A DNA stretch of 64,000 nucleotides from Cyanophora paradoxa (GCA_004431415.1 QPMI01000101.1:186001-250000), one strand, 5' to 3'; positions 22,269 to 34,100 are shown, numbered from the stretch's first letter. Translations and numbers: made by a program. Notes: generated from the letters alone by a model not told the origin.

Positions 22269-22858
22269 CCGGGCGATGTTCTCTGCAGCCCGCTCCACGT
22301 CCGCGACGTCGAAGCGAAGCTCTTCAACGCGTAGCCCTAGGCCCCGCCAGAACGCCAGCTCGGCGCCCCGGTGCGCGATCTCCTCGCATCCACGGCCGCT
22401 GTCCAGTTTGCAGGTGTGCTCACGAGGACCGCGTGGCAGCTTCGACGAGTTCTTGCGCGGAGAAGCGCAAATCCCCTAGGAGGAAGCGCCCTGCGCGGGG
22501 CCGAATTTTCCGGAGTCAGGGCGCGCGAGAATCATATGCATGATATCATGCACGTGCGCGAGCACGTGCGCGGGGCGGCGCGCGCGGGCGAAGCGAACCA
22601 GAACACGCCGCGCCCGGCCGCGCGGAGGCGGCCGTCGCAGCTTTGCTGTGTTGACCTGCGAGGACAGACGGACTACCGCTTAGATCTAGATCCCAGCTTC
22701 GGCGCGGGGGTGGGAAGTTAAAGCAAAGATCACCTTTCTCGCGATGGGCGAATTAAGAATGCGGCCAGGCGAGGCAGCTCGGCCTTTTTAGGGAGGGGGT
22801 CAGTTTGCAACAGGGGAGGGGGGGTGAACGAGCTCGTGCACGACCCGTCCGCGCTCCC
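22269..22858. promoter_or_regulatory. Divergent region oxygenase/VIT with two CACGTG boxes
   Basis: Contains probable 5' exon sequence of the oxygenase (to ~22400) and then a true intergenic part. At about 22549-22570 two CACGTG cores lie ten bases apart (gcacgtgcgcgagcacgtgc), beside an ATGATATCAT palindrome. CACGTG is the core bound by many bHLH/bZIP factors, so these are candidate control sites for either gene. Confidence 0.4.
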
Positions 22859-24486
22859 ATGACGCCCAACGTGAACGCGAGCGAGAGCTCACCGCTCATA
22901 CACAAAGACCACTGCGCGATTCGGATCGCGGGGTCACCGCCGCCAGCGGATGGCCGGGGGACGCCGAGATTCCATCCTCGTCCCCGCTGCCTGTCGCCTT
23001 CCATGAAGCCGGTGTACACCGAGCATGCCGGTGCGCTTTCTCCCACAGCTCCCTTCCCGGCTCCGTCCGCGCGCGTACGCGGAGCCGATCCGCTCACGAT
23101 CTCGCTCGTTTGCAACTGGCAGGGCCAGGACGCGTGCGCCTCCCGCTAGAAGCGCACGCGCGTCACGCTAATCGCGAGTGACGTTTTCTCCTGCAGGCGT
23201 ACATCCGCGACATGATCCTGGTGCTGCCAGACCCGCGCTCGGTTTGGACTTTCCGCGCTCCAGCTGACGGAGCGAGGCGTACGCGCAGGGCGTCAACGAC
23301 GGGCTCGTGAGCACGTTCCTCCTGGTGCTGGGCGTTGCGGGCGGCGGGCTATCAAACTCCCAGATCCTCCTGATCGGCCTCACGAACGGCACGTGCCCGA
23401 TCCCCCGCCCGCGGCGCCCGCGCGCTCAGTGATCGCGCCTGCAGCCTTCGCGGGCGCAATCAGCATGGGCCTGGGCGAGTTTCTTGCGACCCGCAGCCAG
23501 AACCAGTGCGCACTGGCCCTGCCCTCGCCCCTGCCCCAGCCGAGAAACAAACCGACGCCGGCGGCGCCGCGCAGGATGATCGCGGGCGAGATCAAGCTTG
23601 AGAAAGAGCACCTGAAGTACCACAGGTGCCCCCGCCCTCGCGCACTCGCCGGCGCCGCCCCCGCCTCTGCGCCTGCGAGCGCCGCGGGGGCGAAGGGAGA
23701 AGGAGATCGCCGAGGTGCGGGAGGTGCTGCGCGGCTTCAAGCTCACGGGTCGCGTCCTCGAGGAGGCCACTCAGCTCATCGGCAGCGACGACGAGGTACC
23801 CCCGGCCTCGCCCCGCCCGAGCCCGCGGCCCCCGCGCCCTCGGCGGTCCCGCAGCTGACGCCCGCCCGCCCGCCCCTCCGGATCCGATCCAGGCGCTTCT
23901 CAACTTCATGATGTGCACAGAGGTGTGCAGAGCCCCGCCCCGGCCCGCTCTCGCCTCCTCCGCCCAACACCGTCGTCCCACTCGCCCCGCCCCCAGTTCG
24001 GTCAGTCCGAGTTGGACCAGAGGTGACCGGATCGCGCCCCCCCCCCCCCCCCCCCCCCCTGCCCCCTCCAACCCGGCGCCCTGGCGCAGGCTCCCGCTGC
24101 GGGCGATGGCGACGGCCGGGGTGCTCTTCTTCGTCGGGAGCCTCCCCGCCTGGTTCCCCCCGCCACCCCATGGCTCGCTCCGGCGCCGTACCCCCCGCTC
24201 AAGGGGCGGCAGGGTGCCGGCGGCCTTCGTTCGCACGGGGGAGGAGCTGGCGGTGGCGGCCTCCGTCCTCGCCCTCCTCTTCCTCCTCGCCATCGGCGCC
24301 GTCAAGGGCCGCGTCACCCGCACCAGGCCCGCCCCCGGGCCCCCACCGCCTCGTCCCGCCCCCGCGCCTTGAGGCTGACGCCCGCGCTGGCGCAGCTGCC
24401 TCCTCTCGGGCCTGGAGAACGCGGGGATCGGCGCCGCGGGGGCCGCCGTCTGCTACGCCCTCGGCCGCCTCTACTCCGGCCAGTGA
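22859..24486 (+). CDS. VIT/CCC1-family iron (or manganese) transporter
   Basis: VIT/CCC1 proteins move Fe2+ or Mn2+ from the cytosol into a vacuole or similar store. The ATG at 22859 starts a ~60-residue cytosolic tail. Splicing then yields AYIRDMILGVNDGLVSTFLL (family signature in TM1), VLGVAGGGLSNSQILLIGLT, AFAGAISMGLGEFLATRSQN (TM2 with the conserved Met/Gly/Glu), and the cytosolic metal-binding stretch EKEIAEVREVLRGFKLTGRV. ATQLIGSDDE, ALLNFMMCTEFGQSELDQR, TM3 (MATAGVLFFVGSLPA), TM4 (AVAASVLALLFLLAIGAVKG) and TM5 (GAAGAAVCYALGRLYSGQ) follow, with the stop at 24484-24486. One intron has a 23-base poly-C tract; at least one (24327) uses a GC donor. The part between TM3 and TM4 is either continuous or holds one more small intron. 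Confidence 0.9.
24037..24059. repeat. Poly-C tract in a VIT intron
   Basis: 23 consecutive C on the coding strand, upstream of the acceptor that precedes the third transmembrane helix exon. Confidence 0.9.
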
Positions 24487-25479
24487 GGGCGACTCGCGGG
24501 GGCAGCGGGCGCCGGGGTGACTCGTGGTCGGTGACTCGCCGAGGCGGATAGCGTCGGCCCGCGAGGCTACTAGGCTAGGCGGCCTCCGAGCGGCCCCTGC
24601 CAGCTGCAGGCCCCGGCCTCGCCTGCCTCTTCCCTCCCCTTAACCTATACAAACCAGTTAAGAGCTGTAAGAAGGCACTGCGCGGCATGCAATCTTCGAC
24701 CGTCGGCCCCGGAGCGACTATCATTTATAGTATCAAGTTTCCTCAGACTACCTAATACTGTGACATCATGTGACATATATAATGGCATTTATCTTAAGCT
24801 TTGGAATCATGATCCGATGATCAGTACTAGTGACTTCGTGACTCGTACTCGTGAATCATATGCATATAGTTTCGTTAGCTAGTCCTGAATCTGCCAGGCT
24901 GAGTTTCGAAATTTCGAATGATCATGAGGTGCACGTCACGGCGTGCACTTGTGGAATTTGCGATTTGAAACTTCCCCCCAGTGACTGTGCCGCGGTGCAG
25001 ACTCGAGAGCCTGATCATGAGAGTTTCAAGTTTTATGTATCATAGTATACGTACTACGGTATACATATGCATAGCCTGCCGATCGCGAGACCGTACGCTT
25101 AGTACCGTACCGCGGCCGGCTGAATAATCGCTTCCGGGCCGGGGGGAGTCGCGATCGAGCTCCCCAACTCCAACTCCGTACCGATCGATATTCCATCGGT
25201 ATCTGTGAATTCGGAATTTCTATACATGGATGTATTGCCCCGCACAGACCGAAACTTGACAAATACTGCAGCCGCTGAGCTGCAATTGCAATCGATGTCC
25301 TGTACATTCCAACTAGTACTGACCTGGTATGTAACAATGTCCTCCGACGAGACGAGAGACCGACCGTCTAAGTTCTGATGAATACAGAGCACTCGCCAAT
25401 CTAAAACTGTGATTTTGGTCCATACCGCAGTGCGGCCCGGCCGGTACCCCGCGCGCGGCCTGGGCGTGCGGCCGCGAGC
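24487..25479. other. Convergent intergenic region, AT-rich, palindromic
   Basis: About 1 kb between the stops of the iron transporter and the dehydrogenase. 24640-25400 is the longest AT-rich block in the window and is crowded with palindromes (GATCATGATC-like, TATACGTA, CATATGCATA, GATCGATATTCCATCGGTAT). No protein or structural RNA is recognised. Confidence 0.5.
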
Positions 25480-27281
25480 TCACTTGGCGGTCCAGCCGCC
25501 GTCGACGACGAGCTGGGGGGCGGTGAGGGTGCGCGGGGCGGGGCGGGGCGGGGCGGGGCGGGGCGGGGACCTCGGCGCCGGTGATGAAGCGGGCCTCGTC
25601 GCTGGCGAGGAACACGATCGCGTTCGACACGTCCACCGCGTCTGCCCCGCCCGACTCAGCCGCCCCGCCCGCGGCACGCAGGCTGCATCGCCGCCCGCCG
25701 GCGACTTCCCAGGGGGCGGGGGCGGGGGCGGGGGCGGGGGCGGGGCGCACCGCCGAAGAAGCCGAGGGGCACGCCCTCGATGGCCTTCTCCCAGCCTGCG
25801 CGCCGGCGGGGGGTGCCCCTCGGCCGCGTCCCCCGGGTGGGGGGGAAGGGGGCCCCGCACCGGGCTTCGAGGTGAGGTACTCCAGGATGTGCGCTGCGGG
25901 GCGCGGGCCGCGCGTCGGGGGCGCCGCTCGCGAGCTGGCGTTGCGCAGCGCGGGCGGGGCGGGCACTCTTGATGGCGCCGGGGTGGACCGAGTTGACGCG
26001 GATGTGGTCGCGCGCGTACGACACCGCGTCCGCCTGGGAGGGGGCGTCGCGCAGGGGTGAGGGGCGGGGGGAGGAAGGGGGGCAAGGCCCGCCGGGCACC
26101 TTGGTCATGAGGCGGATGGCGCCCTTGGAGGTGCAGTACGGCTGCGCGGCCGGCGATCAGGCCCCAGGGGCCCGGCGTGCGATGCGAGCTTAAGGCGCAA
26201 CGGTAATGAGGGCGCGACCGACGATGCCCGTGACCGCCGAGACGTTGATCACCGAGCCGCCGCCCCCGGCCCGCATGATCGGGAAGACGTATCTGCGTGC
26301 CCCCGGGTTCGATTCAGAGAGGGCGGGTTTGGAGTTTGTAACTCTAGATCAATTTCAAGGCGAGAAGTGCAGCGGAGGGCACTCGGACAGGACCCAGAGC
26401 TAGATGAGCGGAACGGGTTTAAGGAGAGAACGGGTTGGAAGGCCCGAGCAAGGGCAAGGGAGGGAGAGCAGATAGACACTTCCTGCGCCCCGCCCTGCGG
26501 CCCTGCGGGGGCGCACTTGCAGGTGAGGAAGGCGCCCTTGACGTTGATGCGCATCACCTCGTCCCACTCGTCCGATGGCACGTCCTCCGCTGCGCGCCGT
26601 CGAGTTCGAGTTCGAGTTCGATTCCGCCCGGGATGGAATTGGGAATGGGGCGCACTGAGGATGTCGTGGGGCCCCAGGATGGCGGCGTTGTTGACCAGGA
26701 TGTCGATGCGACCCTTCTCCGCGTGGATCTCGCTGCGCCGCCGCCGCCGCCGCGTGAGCCCGAGCCGGGGCGGCGACGCGAGCCGGCCGGGCGCCGCGGT
26801 GCGGGAGGCGGGCAGCGGGCGGCGGGCGCACTGGATGATCTTCTTGACCTCCGTCTCGTGGGTGATGTCCATGTGCCAGAACTTGCCGTCCCCGCCGGCC
26901 TCCTTGATCTCTGCGCGGCCCGTCGCGTCAAGCCGCCGATCCGCGCTCGAGCGACTCGGCGGGCGGGCGAACCCTTCACGACGGCTTCAGCGTGGGTGTC
27001 GTCGATCTCCACGATGCCGACCCACGCTCCCTCCGCAGCCATGCGCCGAGCGACGCACCGCCCGCTGACGTTGCGGACGGACCCGTCAGCCCAAGCGATC
27101 GCCGAGCAGCGCGTATGAGGAGCTGCCACGCACATTCCATTCCCTCCGCCGGTGATGATTGCAACCTTGCCCTTGAGCCTGCGAACTGAACCTCAGACCT
27201 TGTCGAAGGGAAAAGCGGCTCGGACGGGACACCGGGCCGCGTCTACTCGGCGATCGAAGCGTACGTAACATTCTACAGCAT
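25480..27281 (-). CDS. Short-chain dehydrogenase/reductase (classical SDR)
   Basis: NAD(P)-dependent oxidoreductase; substrate unknown. The ATG at 27281 supplies ML, and a short intron then joins LKGKVAIITGGGNGIG (TGxxxGIG cofactor motif) to CVARRMAAEGAWVGIVEIDD. Later exons give DMGK-type core GGDGKFWHMDITHETEVKKI, IDILVNNAAILGPHDIL (NNAA motif), DEVMRINVKGAFLTC, GSVINVSAVTGIVGRALIT (catalytic Ser), PYCTSKGAIRLMTK (catalytic YxxxK), IRVNSVHPGAIK, and the C-terminal ASDEARFITGAELVVDGGWT. Roughly eleven exons and about 270 residues, the usual SDR size. Asp at the end of the second strand (VEID) suggests NAD(H). All donors read as GT. The 3'-most intron contains a (GGGGC)n block at 25534-25570. 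Confidence 0.9.
25534..25570. repeat. (GGGGC)n pentamer array in the last SDR intron
   Basis: About seven tandem GGGGC units on the plus strand; CCCCG-type on the coding strand. Matching arrays lie in introns of other genes at 43162-43191, 54158-54196 and 62893-62920. Confidence 0.85.
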
Positions 27282-27607
27282 AAACGATAAATCCCCCTTG
27301 TCGTGACCGCGGGCGCGCGCTCACCGATTAGCCCCAAGCAGCTGGGTTGCAGGGGTCTGAGGGGCGATTTTGGGAGCTGTGTTGGCCATCGCTAGAGCGA
27401 GCTAGAGAGCGGGGAGCAGTCGGAATGGCAACCGAAACGGCTCTTGGCGTCCGCGTCCGATCCGGCTTGGAACTGCGATCCCGCGTACCCGGCTGGCGAT
27501 TAACCCCGGGAGAGGAGAGGGAGGGGGGAAAGCTGCCTCCTAGGCTCGAAAACCGCCGGGGCCGACGGGCCGTACTGAGCAAACAGAGACTGTGAACACA
27601 GCTGCAG
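27282..27607. promoter_or_regulatory. Divergent intergenic region SDR/RING
   Basis: 326 bp between opposed ATGs. Moderately GC-rich with no recognised element. Confidence 0.35.
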
Positions 27608-29709
27608 ATGGCGCAAGACTCGGGCCAAGCGTCAGAGCAGCCGCCGGCCCCCACACCAACGCAGGAGGACCCGCCAGCACCCGCGCAAGCGCAGGACGCT
27701 TTGCGTCCCGTCGGCATAGAGCAGATGGGAGTGCAGCTCGTCGTGGGTCCCGGCGTGCGTGTCGAGGGCCCCGTACGCGTGACGGTGGCCGGAGGCGGGC
27801 CCGCGCCCGCGGTGACCGTGGTGATGGGCCGGCCGGCGGCCGCCCCACAACCACAGCCGAGCGCAGTGCACGCACAGCAGGCACTCGGCGACCTGCAACC
27901 GCTCCCAGTGCTCCAGCCGATGGAGATTGACCCGGCTCCGGCAGCGGGCGGCCCGGCCCCGCAGCCCGCGTCGGTCGCGCACGCCGCGGCCGTGCCGGCA
28001 GGACGTCAGGTTGCTGCCGCCGCGGCTGCGGCGCGGCCCGCACAGCCGCAGCCGCCGCAGCCGCCGCAGGCTCCGAGGGCGCCCGCCGCCCCCGCCGCCC
28101 CGCAGGCGCCGTCCGCGGCGTCGTCGTGGCGAGAGATGATGCCGGAGAGCGCGCAGCGGGCGCTGGAGGCGCAGAACCCCGAGATGGCGCGCCAGCTCGA
28201 CCGCGGCCGCCTCGTCGCGCTCGACGAGGAGGCCCGCCGCCGCCTCCGGCAGGCGCAGCTCGCCCAGCAGCAGCGCGGCGCCGAGGCCCGCGCCGCCCCG
28301 TCCCAGCTCGTCGTGCTTTCCGAGGTGCGCCGCGACGATGCGGGCCGGGGGGCCCGCTCGCGCCCCCCCAGAGCTCGGCGGCCCCGCGCGGCGCCGCCCG
28401 ATGGTGGAGTTCTCCCGCGCAGGAGCGGGCCCTGCAGGAGGCGCTGCGGCGCTCCCTCGTCGACACGCGCACGAGGGACGGAAGCGAGGCGCGCGCTCCC
28501 GCGCCCCCCTGAGCTCCCTCCCCCGGCCCCGGCTGAGGGGCGGCTGCGCAGGAGGAGCGCGCCGTGCGGCTGGCCCTGCACCGCTCCGAGGAGGAGGAGC
28601 GCCTGCGCCGCCAGGCGGCCCAGGTGCGGCACTCCGCCGGGGCCCGTCCCCTCGAACGCCCCGTCTAGGGATGCCTAGAGGCTCGAAGAAGCCGCCAGGT
28701 CGACGGCAGCAGGGGCGAGCAGCTGCGCCCAGCCGCCGCCTGACGACGGGCGCCCAAGCCGCAGGGCCCCAGCGTGCTCTCCGAGGTGCGGGCGGCGGCG
28801 GGTCAGCCGGCAGCGGCGGCGGCGGCGGGGGCGCAGGGGAGCCCCGCTCAGCTGCTGGAGGAGCAGGTCCGGCGGCGCCGGGCGGCGCAGCAGCTTCTCG
28901 ACGGGCGCATCCCCGTGCCCGCCGGCGCCCCCGCCGGCCCGCCCGGCGGCGGCGGGGTCCCTCGGGGTGGCGGGGACGCGCGCGGCGGCGGAGGCGCAGC
29001 TGCTGGAGGCGACGCGGCGCGTGCAGGCGCGCCTCGAGGAGGGCGCGCGGGGGCCCCAGGTGCAGGTGCGGGAGGGGGACGGGCAGGTGCGGCCGGCGAC
29101 GGCGCTGGAGCAGCGGCTCATGCGGGAGAACGCGGAGCTGCGGCAGCGCGCTGCGGCGCTGGCGAGCGAGTCGGAGCAGCGGCAGCTGGAGGCGCGGCGG
29201 GCGGCGGCGGTGACGACGAGCTCGGTGCCGCCGGGCTGCCTCCGCGTGGACGAGGAGCACCTGCGGACGCTGCCGGCGGCGGAGCTCGACGAGCTCTCGG
29301 AGCGGCTGGTGGAGGCGATGGGGCGCGTCAACGCCCTCGCCCGCGAGGCGCGGCGCCGCGAGGCCTCCCCGCTCCCCGCCACCTTCGAGTGCCCCGGTGC
29401 GCCCTCACTTCGACCTCCTCCCTCCTCTCTCTCTTCCTCGTCTCTTCCTCTGAGGCCGGTTTCGCAGTCTGCCTGGAGGCCCTCGAGCGAGCGAAGCGGC
29501 GCGTCCTGCAGCCGTGCGGCCACGTCGGTGCGGCGGCGCGCGTTCGCGCGCGCGCGAGGGGCTCTGGCCCCTTCACCCCGCTGGCCCCCTCTGATGCCGG
29601 TGGTCGCGCAGTCTGCGAGGCCTGCGGCGGCCGCGTCCTCGTGATGCAGCCGCAGCGTTGCCCCGTCGCCCGCTGCGAGATCTACGCCATGAGCCCCGTC
29701 TACGACTAG
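27608..29709 (+). CDS. UIM-like and RING-finger E3 ligase-type protein (copy 1)
   Basis: Exon 1 (27608-28324, ATG) is Pro/Ala/Gln-rich with little structure until a helix SSWREMMPESAQRALEAQNP. The next two exons each carry a ubiquitin-interacting-motif-like helix: ERALQEALRRSLVDT and EERAVRLALHRSEEEERL. Then follow coiled-coil-like QLLEEQVRRRRAAQQLLDG and RLMRENAELRQRAAALASES, and the block VDEEHLRTLPAAELDELSER shared with two paralogues. The last three exons form a C3HC4 RING: FECPVCLEALE, VLQPCGHVVCEACG and RCPVARCEIYAMSPVYD. The final Cys pair is spaced by four residues instead of two. Introns sit after ECP and after GHV, both phase 1. One intron has a GC donor (28489). RING plus UIM-like helices suggest a ubiquitin ligase acting on ubiquitylated targets. 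The Gly/Pro-rich middle (28900-28980) has uncertain exon limits. Confidence 0.8.
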
Positions 29710-29922
29710 ATCTAGCTATAGTGTTCGATCGAGCCTGCGGCTGCCCTGCCTGGTCCGGCCGGCCCGCCCCGCGACCGCTCCGGTGTGTGAAATGCGCGCG
29801 TCGGAATACAATAGAGGCATGTGCATCTCTGCTAGTACTATTCTGCCATGCACCAAGGAGCGGCGTGGGATGGCCGGGCGGAAGGAGAGCAGGGGGCGGG
29901 TGCCCCCGACAGGGGGGCCGGG

Positions 29923-30818
29923 TCAGGCGTCGAGGGGCCCGGCGAGGGAGAGGCGGAGGGAGGAGCCCGGGAGGAGGGAGCCGTCCCCGTCCCCGTCCCC
30001 CTCCGAGTCCGCCGAGAAGCCGTCCGCGCCCTCGCCGGCCCCGTCGTACCCCTCCGCGCCCTCGCCGGCCTCGGCGGCCTCGGCGGCGGCCGCGCCCGAG
30101 TAGGAGGCGAAGGCGCCGCCGGCCTCGTCGTCCCCGTCGGCGGCCGCCACGCCGGCCCCCGCCCTGCCCCGCATCAGATGAGAAGACGGGGGGAGAGTGG
30201 AGGGGGCACCTGTGGGCCGACTCGTCGATGTAGACGTCCCCCCGCGTGATGAACGGGTGCACGGAGAAGCGCACCCCGCCGTACGCTGGGGGCGGGGCAT
30301 GAGAGGAAGCGGGCGGGAGGGGGGCGACAGGGGGCGGGGCGCACTGTAGTGCATGGGCTCGCCGCGGGGGCCGTACTTGGCGAGGACGATGCCGAGGGGC
30401 CGGTGCCGGGGCGCCGCCTCCTCGGCGCCGTGCGCGGCGGCGAAGTGGCGGACGCGGTCGAGCAGCGCCGAGGTCCCCGTCGCCGCGTGGTGCGGCTCCA
30501 GGTCCTCGATCTGAGCCCTCTGAGCGCCGCCAGGGGCGCGGCAAGCGGGTGCGGGGCGGGGGCGGGAGGCGGCGCACGCTGACGACGTGCGCGCCGTGGT
30601 GCAGCCGGGCGAGGCGCGGCGGGCCGGCCGGCTGGCCCCCGGGGGGGCCCGGTTGCGCGGGGTACGGGTAGGGCTGGGGAGGGTAGGGGTAGGGAGGCTG
30701 GGCGTAGCCGTAGGGGTAGGGCTGGGGTAGGGCGCGGCGGCTGCCGCGGGGCCGAAGACGGGGGCGGGCCGGGGCGGGGGAGGGGCGAGGCGGTGGCGTC
30801 GTCGTCGGAGGGCTCCAT
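29923..30818 (-). CDS. Unknown protein with conserved-looking core and acidic tail
   Basis: Not recognised. The firm part is four exons joined in frame. First is a Pro/Tyr-rich piece (YPYGYAQPPYPYPPQPYPYP) ending in RLARLHHGAHVVS. Next come RAQIEDLEPHHAATGTSALL leading to PLGIVLAKYGPRGEPMHY, then TYGGVRFSVHPFITRGDVYI, and an Ala/Gly/Asp-rich acidic tail with SADSEGDGDGDG that stops at 29923. The two middle exons have varied composition and look like a real globular domain. The N-terminus is unclear: the ATG at 30818 (MEPSDDDATASPLP) is in another frame from the Pro/Tyr exon, and sequence to about 30960 (QYTIDEDEASK) also looks coding, so a 5' exon and intron are probably missed. Convergent with RING copy 1 (213 bp apart). 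Confidence 0.5.
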
Positions 30819-31112
30819 GACGACGACGGCCCCGCCAGCGGGGCCGGCGCCCGAGGCGGCCCCGGGCGAGGCCGCCCCGGAGCCGGCCGGCCCCGGCGGC
30901 GGCGGCGAGGTCGTCGCGCACTTGCTCGCCTCGTCCTCGTCGATCGTGTACTGCCGCCGACCCCCGGTCAGCCGCCGCCCGACGGAGCTAGATTTAAACC
31001 CGCTCCGCAGCGCGCGGAGCCGCCGGCGAGCTAGGGTCAGGCTATCGGATCGTTACCGCCCTCCGCAGAGCCGAGGGGGCGCCGGCGGGGGGAGGGCCCG
31101 GGGAGGCCGTTC

Positions 31113-34100
31113 TTAGATGGACGGTGCTGCTCCCTGCGGGGGCTGGCGGGCAGGCGGGGCGGGGCGCACGCTGATGGGCTGCCCGGGCTCCAGCACGTCC
31201 GGCTCCGCCGAGATGATGATCGGCTTCGGGCCCGCCTTCTCTGCAGCCGCCCCCGCCGGCTTCTCCGCCGGCTTGTGTGCCGGCTTGTCCGCCGGCTTCT
31301 GCTGCTTGTCGCCCATGAGGAAGGCCTGCGGGGGGAGCTCAGGCGAGCGGGCGCGCGACGCAGGCTCCGGAGGGCGCGGGCGGGCCTTCTCGGCGGCCTT
31401 GAGGGCGTCCTTGACGGCCCCCGTCGCCTTCGCCGGCTCCTTCTCCGCCCTCGCCACCGCCTGAGGGGAAGGAGGGCGGGGATCAGTCTACCGGCCGACA
31501 GCGCTCGTCCGAGCGATGAGAGGGGGACCTTTGCGGCGCGCTGGGCCTCCTCCTTGCTCGCCCCGGCCGCGATCTCGGCCTTGAGGACGGCCTTCTCCGC
31601 CGCCTTGGCGACCGTCTTGGCGTCCTCGCCCCGCGCCGCCGCCTTGGCCGCCGCCGCCGCCGCCGCCGCCGCCACCGAGGCCGGCGCGCCCACCTTCGCC
31701 GCCGCCTTGACCGCCTTCTCGGCGGCCTCCTTGGCGGCCGTGCTGGCGGCCTGGCGGGCGGTGGCGAGGCAGGCGGCCCAGATTTCCTTGGGGACGGTGA
31801 CCGTCTCCCCCGCCGTGCCCTCCTTGCCGCCCTCGGCCACCCTCTGCGTCTCCCCGTCCTTCTTCGCCGAGACGCCCTGCGCAGCCGCCGTCGCCTCCGG
31901 CCCGAGCTGGGTCGGGGCGGGGCGGGGCGGACGGGGCCGAGGGTGAAGAGGAGGGCGTCAGCGTCGAGGCCTCCATCCGCGTCGTCGTGGGGCGCCGCCT
32001 GGGGCGCCGCGTCCAGGCGCCCCGCGTACGCGTAGAAGGGCTCCTTCACGCCCTCCACCGCCACGGGGGCCCCCTGCCGGCACCCGCCGTGAGGAGCGCC
32101 GGCGGCCGAGGGCGAGCACGCGGGGAGAGCCGATGAGGGCTTTGGATCGAAGGATCCTTGCGCCCGGGGGCGGCTGACCTTGACGAGGCCGCCGCGGGCC
32201 TGCGCGGCGGCGAGCTTCGCGGCGGAGAGGAGCACGCGGCAGTACTCGGGCTTCCACGCGGGGCCCGCCCCGCCCCGCGTGCAGTCCGCCCCGCCGTCCC
32301 CCGCCGTGTAGACCTTGGCCGCTGCCTCCGCCGCGTCCTTGAGGATCTGGGCGGCGCGGCGCGCTCGAGAAGCGGTTCGGGAGGGGTCGCGGGGGCGGGG
32401 CACCTGGACCTCGCTGGAGGCGCCGGTGGCGATGCCCTTGACGAGAGCGCCCATCGCCGCCTGCACCACCGCGTGCGGCGCCCCCGCCTGCCGCCCCCGC
32501 CCCGCCGCGTGTCAGCCCCCGGCCCCACGGCCCGCTGGAGCTCGGTCCTACCTTCTCGATCTGCTGGGCGGCGGCCTTGATGGTCGGCTCGCTCTCCGCC
32601 GCCCGCACCAGGCTCGCCAGCTCTCCCTCCGACACCTGCTTCCCCGCCTCCGCCGCCTTCCCCGCCGGCGCTGCCGGGGCCGGCGCTGCCGGGGCCGGCG
32701 CCGCGGGTGCTGCCGGGGCCGCCGCGGCCGCGGGGGCTGGCTTCGCCTCGGCTTGCGGGGCGGGGAGCGGGAGGCACTTGTCGCCGCAGCAGAGGGCCGG
32801 GGCAGGCCCATCGACGCGGCGGCAGGCGACGTCGACGCTCACGACGTCCTCCTTCACGAGCGCCCCCTGCGAGCCCCGCCCGCTCGCGCCGAGCTCGAGG
32901 CGAGGCGGGGCGGGGGCGGCCGCGCGGGGGAGTGACCTTGAGGGCGGCGGAGGCGGCGGCCTGCACGGCCTTGGCGACGCGGCAGGAGCCGGCGCAGTTC
33001 TCCAGCGGCACCGCCATCTTCACCTCCACCTTCACCGGCTTCGCCAGCGCCGCCGCCACCTGCGCCGCCGCGTGAGCCGCGGCCGAGGGGGGCGCCCGGG
33101 GCGGGAAGAAGGGGCGGGGGCCTGCTGCTGGGCCGCGTCGACGACGTTGGCGAGGAGCTGCGTGAAGTCCGCCCCGTGGGGCGCCCCCTTCGCCGCCGTC
33201 TTGACCCCCGCCGGCAGGGCCACCGGCGGGAGGGCCTTGGCGTGGCGCGGCGCCCACTGCGCGAGCGCCCCCGCGCACTCCTCGCCGCAGCAGAACGAGT
33301 CGGCCTGCGCACACGACGTCACGCCGAGTCGAGCGGCGAGGCGGGGGAAGCGGGGCGGGCACGGCGACGGGGTCGGGGAGGGCGGTGTGGCGGTGACACT
33401 TCATCTTGATGTGGGAGCCGCGCTCCGCCACACCCCGCACGATGGCGCTGTCCAGCTGCGCGGGGGGCGGGGGTCGGCGCCTCGGGCGGGCGAGGCAAGG
33501 GGGCCGGGGGGCCGGGGACCTGCTCCTGGGCCCCCCGGAGAAGAAACTCGGCGAGGGCCTCCGGGGAGAGCTCCTTGCTGGGCAGCTCGAGCCGCAGCGC
33601 GCGCCGCCCCGCCTCGGGCGCCTCCCGCGACAGCTGGCCCGCCCTCAGGCCGGCAGGCGGGGCAGACGAGGCAGGGGCGGGGCACCTGGCGCTCGACCTC
33701 GCCGGCGATGGCGGCCTGCAGCGTCTCCCACTTGGGGGCGCCCCCCGCGCAGCCCTCGCCGCAGCAGAACTCGTTGCCGGAGGCGGGGGCGGCGGTGGAG
33801 ACGTGGTCGACGGGGTCGCGCAGGCACTGGAGCTCGACGGAGAAGTCCTTGAGCTCCGCCAGCTTGGCCTCCACCGCCGCCTCCGCCCGCCCCACGAGCT
33901 TCGCCAGCGCGTGCACGTGCGCATCCGCCAGCGCGCCCGTCTCCTTCGGCGCCTCCGGCCACCCCGCCTTCCCCGCCGTGCACTCCCCCGCCGCATTCGC
34001 CTTCTCCGGCGCCGGCGCCGAGGACGAGGACGAGGACGAGGACGATGGCGCCTTGGGCTGGGTGGGGGCGAGGGACGCGCCCTTGGCGGCGGCGGCGACG

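Noticed and set aside
26298-26325. tRNA-like T-arm word (gggttcgattc) in an SDR intron
   Set aside because: No matching acceptor, D or anticodon arms around it; it fits ordinary intron sequence.
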